A stretch of 57,795 bases of DNA from an uncultured Neomegalonema sp. GTDB taxonomy: Bacteria > Pseudomonadota > Alphaproteobacteria > Rhodobacterales > Rhodobacteraceae. The position numbers were made by a program, and so were the translations under genes. This document shows positions 53,597-57,795 of the stretch, in pieces. The notes under the pieces were generated by a model that was not told the origin of the DNA, ran no database searches, and saw only the letters and a list, made by a program, of their open reading frames with translations. Location of the stretch: contig CALLLP010000002.1 in NCBI GenBank assembly GCA_938008165.1, positions 1-57,795 of the forward strand, in the 5' to 3' direction. The first letter of the stretch is position 1, and every line of letters starts with the position of its first letter.

Positions 53597-54519
53597 ACGC
53601 GAATCTCCTCGTCATAGGGGTCCGTGGTGTCGATTTCCTGCGGCAGGATCGCGCGGATGGCGACTTCTTCGGAGGCCATGGCGATCATGTCGTCGCTCTC
53701 GTAGAGAACGAGGGGTTTGGCGGCCATCGTGTCCTTGGCCATGCCCAGCTCGTCCCTGGTCGCGACGAGATAGGTGAAGACGCCATCGATCTCCTCGATG
53801 GAGGCTTTGAGGCTGTCTTCCAGCGTCGCGCCGTTGGCGAGGTTGTCCGCCGTATAGACCGCCAGCAGTTCCGAGTCGCAGGAGGACATGAAGCGGTGGC
53901 CCTTGTGCTCCATCTGGCGGCGTTTCAGCCAGTAATTCGTGATCTGCCCGTTATGGACGACCGAGACGTCGTTGTAGGGGAACGCCCAGTAGGGGTGTGC
54001 CGAGCGAATATCGACGTCCGATTCGGTGGCCATGCGGGTATGGCCGATACTGTGCGTACCCTTGAAGTCGCGCAGGCCATAATTGTCGGCCACGACATTC
54101 GCGTCGCCCAGATCCTTGATGAGTTCCAGCGAATTGCCGAGGGACAGGATTTCGGTACCCTCGATATCCTCGATGTACCGGGCCATCGCTTCCGTATCGC
54201 CGTCATGGGTGATGACGTAGCGCATGGCGTAGGGGGTCGCGGCGTCCTTGGCCTTGATGCTGGCCTTGTGCTCGGCGAGGCGCTTCTCGACCATCGCGAC
54301 GCGCGCGTCGATCTTGTCCTGCATGTCGTAGCCGGAAGCCATATCCTCCTGCTCCGCCACTTTCAGGCGCATGATGTAGTCGCCCGCATTCGGTTCGCCG
54401 TAGACGGCAAAACCGGTCGAGTCGGGGCCGCGATGCTTGAGCGCGGTCAGCATCGAGGTCATCTCGGACCCGACGTCCGAGCTTTTCCCCCGATGAATAA
54501 GTCCGGCGATGCCGCACAT
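53584..54519 (-). CDS. mgsA: N-methylglutamate synthase, glutaminase-type subunit
   Basis: 311-aa class II amidotransferase (Ntn fold). Cys2 of MCGIAGLIHRGKSSD becomes the N-terminal nucleophile. Other marks: TALKHRGPDSTGFAVYG, GTHSIGHTRMATESDVDIRSAHPYWAF, VVHNGQITNY and HRFMSSCDSELLAVY, as in GltB and PurF-like enzymes. Here it would release methylamine or ammonia from gamma-glutamylmethylamide. ATG 54519 is required by the catalytic Cys2; the frame opens upstream in the palindromic intergenic stretch. An AAGGAG site lies 8 bases ahead. Confidence 0.92.
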   Translation of the reverse strand: MCGIAGLIHRGKSSDVGSEMTSMLTALKHRGPDSTGFAVYGEPNAGDYIMRLKVAEQEDMASGYDMQDKIDARVAMVEKRLAEHKASIKAKDAATPYAMRYVITHDGDTEAMARYIEDIEGTEILSLGNSLELIKDLGDANVVADNYGLRDFKGTHSIGHTRMATESDVDIRSAHPYWAFPYNDVSVVHNGQITNYWLKRRQMEHKGHRFMSSCDSELLAVYTADNLANGATLEDSLKASIEEIDGVFTYLVATRDELGMAKDTMAAKPLVLYESDDMIAMASEEVAIRAILPQEIDTTDPYDEEIRVWKA

Positions 54520-54556
54520 GGGTGTTCTCCTTAGTAGAATATACGAGTTATCCACT

Positions 54557-54641
54557 GCCCCGGACTTGATCCGGGGCCTCCTTGAAAATCGTGATCGGTC
54601 GAGGAGGTCCCGGATCAACCGCTACGCGGCGTATCCGGGAC
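54557..54641. repeat. Pair of palindromes between gmaS and mgsA
   Basis: Two stem-loops: GCCCCGGA (54557-54564) with TCCGGGGC (54570-54577), and GTCCCGGAT (54607-54615) with ATCCGGGAC (54633-54641) whose loop holds CCGC-TAC-GCGG. The first matches the unit near 3376-3400. They resemble the short palindromes dispersed in alphaproteobacterial intergenic regions and may also lower readthrough from gmaS to mgsA. Confidence 0.6.
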
Positions 54642-54663
54642 AGCTTATTCCCTGAGTGCGCCC

Positions 54664-56139
54664 TTACGGCAGGCACTCCATGTAGGTTTCCTTGTCCCAA
54701 TCCGTGACGGTCGCCATGGAGCGCTCGTACTCGTCGGTCTTGTATTCGTGGAACAGGCGGAACATCTCACCGGGCAGGCCACGCTTGACCACCTCGGACC
54801 CTTCCAGATGTTTCAGCGCATCGCCGAGGGTCATGGGCAGTTTCTTGACCTGCTTGCCCGCTTCCATCGCCTCGTAGATGTTGCGCTCTTCCGGCTCGCC
54901 CGGATCGAGGCTGTTGACCAGCCCGTCATCCATCGCGGCCAGCAGGGTCGAACCCATCAGGTATGGGTTCACCATCGAATCCACCGAGCGATACTCGACG
55001 CGACCGGGGGCCGAAACGCGCAGGCCCGTGGTGCGGTTCTGGAAACCCCAATCCGCGAAGACCGGCGCCCAGAAGCCCGCATCCCAGAGGCGACGATACG
55101 AGTTGACCGTCGAGCAGCCGATCGCCGTCAGCGCCTGAAGGTGATGGACCACGCCGCCGATGGCCTTCAGGCCCTCGGGGCCGGGCATCTGCGGGTCGTC
55201 GCCATCGGGCATGAAGGTGTTGTCGCCACCCTTCACGTACATGTAGTTTTCGGCCATCCCCGGCAGGTTATCCGGATCATTGCCGCATTTGACCATCTGG
55301 TCCTCGCCGCCGCTCCACAGGCTCATGTTGTGGTGACAGCCGGAGGCCGAGACGCCCATGAAGGGCTTGGTCATGAAGCAGGCGAAGATGCCCTGTTCGC
55401 GGGCGACCTGCGCACAGATCTGGCGGTAGGTGGTCAGGCGGTCGGCATTGCGCAGCACATCGTCGAACATCCAGTTGAGTTCGAGCTGGCCGGGGGCGTC
55501 CTCATGGTCGCCCTGGATCATGTCGAGGCCCATCTTGCGAGAATAGCGGATCACCTGAAGGGTGACCGGGCGCAGGCTTTCGAACTGATCGATGTGGTAG
55601 CAATAGGGCTTGGAGAAGCCGTCGCGCGGCTTGCCGTTCTCGTCGAACTTCAGCCACATCATCTCCGGCTCGGTGCCGATGCGAAGCTGCGTGCCGTGCT
55701 TCTTGGTGAATTCCTTGTGCATTCGGCGCAGGTTGCCGCGACAATCGGAGGTCAGATAGCCGCCCGGATCTTCCTTCTCTTCCCGGTTGCGGAAGAGGGT
55801 ACAGTAGAAGCGACCGATGGTCGGTGCCCATGGAAGCTGCATGAACGTCTCGGGCTCGGGGATGCCGACCAGTTCGGCGGCCTCGGGGCCGTAGCCCATG
55901 TATTCGCCCGCGCGGTTCAGGAACAGGTTCATCGTCGCGCCATAGACGAGCTGGAAGCCCTTCTTGGCCACCGATTCCCAGTGATCTGCCGGGATGCCCT
56001 TGCCCATGATCTTGCCGGTCACGGAAACGAATTGCAGATAGAGATATTCGATGCCCAGTTCGTCGATCTTGGCACGAACCTGCCGGATCTTCTCTTCCCG
56101 GCCTTCTTCTTCGACGAATTCTTCGATGTCCATCGGCAC
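54664..56139 (-). CDS. gmaS: Gamma-glutamylmethylamide synthetase (glutamine synthetase-like)
   Basis: 491 aa, GS fold; joins methylamine to glutamate using ATP. Seen: YLYLQFVSVTGKIMGKGIPADHW, RIGTEPEMMWLKF (metal Glu), GDHEDAPGQLELNW (metal Glu/His), CFMTKPFMGVSASGCHHNMSLW (FMxKP...GSGCH-type), and GRVEYRSVDSMVNPYL. It is of the short GlnT/GmaS type, not the housekeeping GlnA. Position ahead of mgsABC supports methylamine as substrate; glutamine synthetase III-like activity is the alternative. GTG 56139 has GGGGAG 7 bases ahead; ATG 56133 is the alternative start. Confidence 0.88.
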   Translation of the reverse strand: MPMDIEEFVEEEGREEKIRQVRAKIDELGIEYLYLQFVSVTGKIMGKGIPADHWESVAKKGFQLVYGATMNLFLNRAGEYMGYGPEAAELVGIPEPETFMQLPWAPTIGRFYCTLFRNREEKEDPGGYLTSDCRGNLRRMHKEFTKKHGTQLRIGTEPEMMWLKFDENGKPRDGFSKPYCYHIDQFESLRPVTLQVIRYSRKMGLDMIQGDHEDAPGQLELNWMFDDVLRNADRLTTYRQICAQVAREQGIFACFMTKPFMGVSASGCHHNMSLWSGGEDQMVKCGNDPDNLPGMAENYMYVKGGDNTFMPDGDDPQMPGPEGLKAIGGVVHHLQALTAIGCSTVNSYRRLWDAGFWAPVFADWGFQNRTTGLRVSAPGRVEYRSVDSMVNPYLMGSTLLAAMDDGLVNSLDPGEPEERNIYEAMEAGKQVKKLPMTLGDALKHLEGSEVVKRGLPGEMFRLFHEYKTDEYERSMATVTDWDKETYMECLP

Positions 56140-56238
56140 GCTGTTTCTCCCCTATGAGTCTTTCGTTCGATCCGCTGGTCGTTCATCGCCAGCGTGTTCG
56201 AGTCGAAAGTAATTAAACCCATCCTCAAACCACCCGCA

Positions 56239-56268
56239 ACCAATTTTTATCTTTGGTTCTTAATTGGT
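56239..56268. promoter_or_regulatory. Inverted repeat in gmaS / DUF1194 divergent region
   Basis: ACCAATT (56239-56245) and AATTGGT (56262-56268), 16 bases apart, in the AT-rich stretch between the gmaS start and the divergent DUF1194 gene. It might be an operator for the methylamine cluster, which has no regulator gene inside the window. No sigma-54 type TGGCAC-N5-TTGC promoter was seen on the gmaS side. Confidence 0.35.
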
Positions 56269-56346
56269 ACAGAAGCGGTTTCAACACATTGACATTGCGA
56301 AGACTTTCCGGGTGACTGGTCGCCCGCCCCGAAAGAAGGAGGTCAG

Positions 56347-57123
56347 ATGTCGCCGTTCGGAAAATGGATTGCCGTCGCCGCGTTTTGCGCCGCCACCGCA
56401 CCCGCCCTCGCCAACGATGTGGATCTCGAAATCGTGCTGGCCGTGGACGGGTCGGGGTCGATCAGCGCATCGGAATTCAGGCTGCAACTGGAGGGCTACG
56501 CCAATGCCCTGCGCGATGACGCGGTGCAGTCGGCGGCGGTCTCGGGGCCGCTGGGCAAGATCGCCGTGGCGATGATGGTGTGGTCGGATGCGGCGTTCAA
56601 GAAGTTCGAGACGGACTGGTTCATCATCGATTCGCGCGCGGCGGCGGGCCGCTATGCCGATATCGTGGAGGTCTTCTATCGGTACTCGGGGCGCAGCATC
56701 GGCATGGGCGGGGGCGGCACGGGCATCGGATCGGGCATTGAATATGCACTGGGAATGCTGGACGAGAACGGTATCGAAGCGACCCGCCGTACCATCGACG
56801 TCTCGGGCGACGGGGTCGAGACGGACCCGTGGTTCCGCGAGGCGATGGTCCTGCCCGAAGCCCGTGCACTGGCCGCGTCGAAGGACGTGACGGTGAACGG
56901 CCTCGCCATCCTCACCGATTTTAAGGCGCTGGACCATTATTACGAGGACGAGATGATCACCGGACCGGGGGCCTTCGTGGTCGAGGCTGAGGGCTGGGAA
57001 GACTTCGCTGAGGCAATCCAGCGCAAGCTGTTCCTCGAATTCATGTCGCCGGTGGCGGAGGGAAGTAGACAAAAAGAAAAAGTAGCATTAACAAACCGTC
57101 AGTCGTCAAAAGTGTTCCAATGA
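56347..57123 (+). CDS. DUF1194 von Willebrand-like exported protein
   Basis: 258 aa. Signal peptide at residues 1-22 (IAVAAFCAATAPALA). The mature part has the MIDAS-like metal motif LAVDGSGSIS at about residues 31-40, GTGIGSGIEYALGML, TIDVSGDGVETDPWF and VNGLAILTDF, the DUF1194 pattern (VWA relative). Probably periplasmic; function unknown. Its last 20 residues (SRQKEKVALTNRQSSKVFQ) are less conserved in look. Divergent from gmaS, AGAAAGAAGGAGG site ahead. Confidence 0.88.
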   Translation: MSPFGKWIAVAAFCAATAPALANDVDLEIVLAVDGSGSISASEFRLQLEGYANALRDDAVQSAAVSGPLGKIAVAMMVWSDAAFKKFETDWFIIDSRAAAGRYADIVEVFYRYSGRSIGMGGGGTGIGSGIEYALGMLDENGIEATRRTIDVSGDGVETDPWFREAMVLPEARALAASKDVTVNGLAILTDFKALDHYYEDEMITGPGAFVVEAEGWEDFAEAIQRKLFLEFMSPVAEGSRQKEKVALTNRQSSKVFQ

Positions 57124-57175
57124 CAATTGGCGCATTGGGCGTACTCAGTTTTCTTGTCTTGCTTTGTCCGTATCG

Positions 57176-57352
57176 TTACGAGGCCAGAACATTTCGGGCC
57201 TCGGCGGCGCGCTCGACCTTGATGAAGGCGAGTTGCTGGTAGCGGTCCTCGACCTGTCCCGGATCGACATACGTGACCAGCGCCAGAAACGCCGAGAGAA
57301 GCACCCCGACCAACTGGATCGCCAGGATGGTGAATCTACTTTTGGCACCCAT
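57176..57352 (-). CDS. Small single-pass membrane protein, hypothetical
   Basis: 58 codons on the minus strand: MGAKSRFTILAIQL then VGVLLSAFLALVTYV as a membrane helix (about residues 8-27) and a charged C-terminus with YQQLAFIKVERAAEARN. A GAAGGG lies close before the ATG at 57352; an in-frame ATG at 57370 is the alternative. No homologue recognised. The membrane-like composition, unlike its shadows in other frames, supports coding, but evidence is limited. Confidence 0.42.
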   Translation of the reverse strand: MGAKSRFTILAIQLVGVLLSAFLALVTYVDPGQVEDRYQQLAFIKVERAAEARNVLAS

Positions 57353-57621
57353 AACCCTTCGATACGACATCCAGCGAGAAACCTGTCAAGTTTCAATCCG
57401 TATCGCCCCTATCCCATGCTTGCCGTTCCTTGCCTTTTGAGCTATGGACCCGCCCACTATCGCGCAGGCGATGGGTCAGCCACAGATCGATTCGTGCGGC
57501 TTCGGGGTTTCCGGGCAGTGCTATCGGCGTTTCAGGCCCCCGCCCCGCAAATCAACTTGGGTCAAGACCGCCGGAGACAACCGGCTGGCCAGCAATAGAC
57601 GTTTTAGGAGCTACAACACTT

Positions 57622-57795
57622 ATGCAAGAAGCACTCGCTGCACCAAGCATGGACGATTTCGAGGCCATGCTCGAAGAGACGATGGCGGACGAAAACCTTT
57701 CCGAAGGGTCCGTCGTCAAGGGCAAGGTCATCGCCATCGAGAATGGCCAGGCCATCATCGACGTCGGCTTCAAGATGGAAGGCCGTGTCGATATC
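57622..57795 (+). CDS. rpsA: 30S ribosomal protein S1, 5' end only
   Basis: The first 58 codons of rpsA. It begins MQEALAAPSMDDFEAMLEET and continues into the first S1 RNA-binding domain, GSVVKGKVIAIENGQAIIDVG then FKMEGRVDI, where the window ends. ATG 57622 follows an AGGAG site 11 bases upstream. S1 brings mRNA to the 30S subunit. Confidence 0.95.
   Translation, partial: MQEALAAPSMDDFEAMLEETMADENLSEGSVVKGKVIAIENGQAIIDVGFKMEGRVDI

Noticed and set aside
54748..56157. 469-codon plus-strand frame opposite gmaS
   Set aside because: Ala/His/Val-rich shadow of a clear glutamine synthetase-like gene on the other strand.
1..57795. CRISPR arrays, insertion sequences, integrases or attachment sites
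   Set aside because: No regularly spaced direct repeats, transposase motif (DDE) or tyrosine recombinase was seen; tRNA 3' ends are not repeated nearby.

Overview
This window reads as the chromosome of a GC-rich alphaproteobacterium, most likely a marine Rhodobacterales (roseobacter-type) organism. The evidence is the gene order plsX-fabH-ihfA-merR, the run argS-SPOR-nagZ-scpA-scpB, a long two-part dCTP deaminase, a FYDLN-type acidic zinc protein, and a TMAO/methylated-amine gene cluster typical of roseobacters. No assembly, composition or database calculation was possible; all calls rest on reading motifs and gene order.

Layout. 1-15 kb is mostly housekeeping: the 3' part of prfC (the gene leaves the window on the left) preceded by a small membrane protein; an ECF sigma factor with its anti-sigma factor; bamE; a DUF177 protein with rpmF, plsX, fabH and ihfA and a MerR regulator; tRNA-Pro(GGG); dcd; then a leftward block argS, SPOR protein, nagZ, scpA, scpB. 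A cytochrome P460-like c-type protein lies alone at 15 kb.

15.9-22 kb is a urate/allantoin degradation locus. A leftward operon encodes an allantoinase fused to OHCU decarboxylase, ureidoglycine aminohydrolase, ureidoglycolate lyase and an NCS2 purine permease. Divergent from it lie hiuH and the membrane urate hydroxylase puuD. Together they cover urate to glyoxylate except the allantoate amidohydrolase step. 22-30 kb holds tRNA-Ala(GGC), a FYDLN protein, a PHA depolymerase, a YgjP-like metalloprotease, an entericidin-like lipoprotein, a phospholipase D-type protein, a holin-like/DUF883 pair, a MscS channel and a choline-sulfatase.

30.3-35.6 kb is a single giant gene (1773 aa): an N-terminal SIR2-type NADase domain, a central P-loop NTPase of STAND character with an unusual glycine-rich Walker A, a helical/winged-helix part and a C-terminal TPR-like sensor region. 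This is the architecture of SIR2-STAND antiphage sensors (Avs5-like) and is the main candidate for an undescribed system here. It sits alone between metabolic genes.

35.8-43 kb is a rightward homogentisate-type aromatic degradation operon (hmgA, fahA, an MBL-fold protein lacking half of its metal motif, a MhpA-like flavin monooxygenase, DUF2783), followed by an IlvD/Edd dehydratase. 43-56 kb is one long leftward array for methylated amine use: gmaS, the three N-methylglutamate synthase subunits (mgsA, mgsB, mgsC), a 23-codon membrane micropeptide between mgsB and mgsC, three genes of unknown role, a TMAO ABC transporter and TMAO demethylase (tdm). Imported TMAO would be demethylated to dimethylamine, and monomethylamine would be trapped as gamma-glutamylmethylamide and passed to N-methylglutamate; the tmm, dmm and mgd genes are not in the window. 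A DUF1194 von Willebrand-like protein, a small membrane ORF and the start of rpsA close the window.
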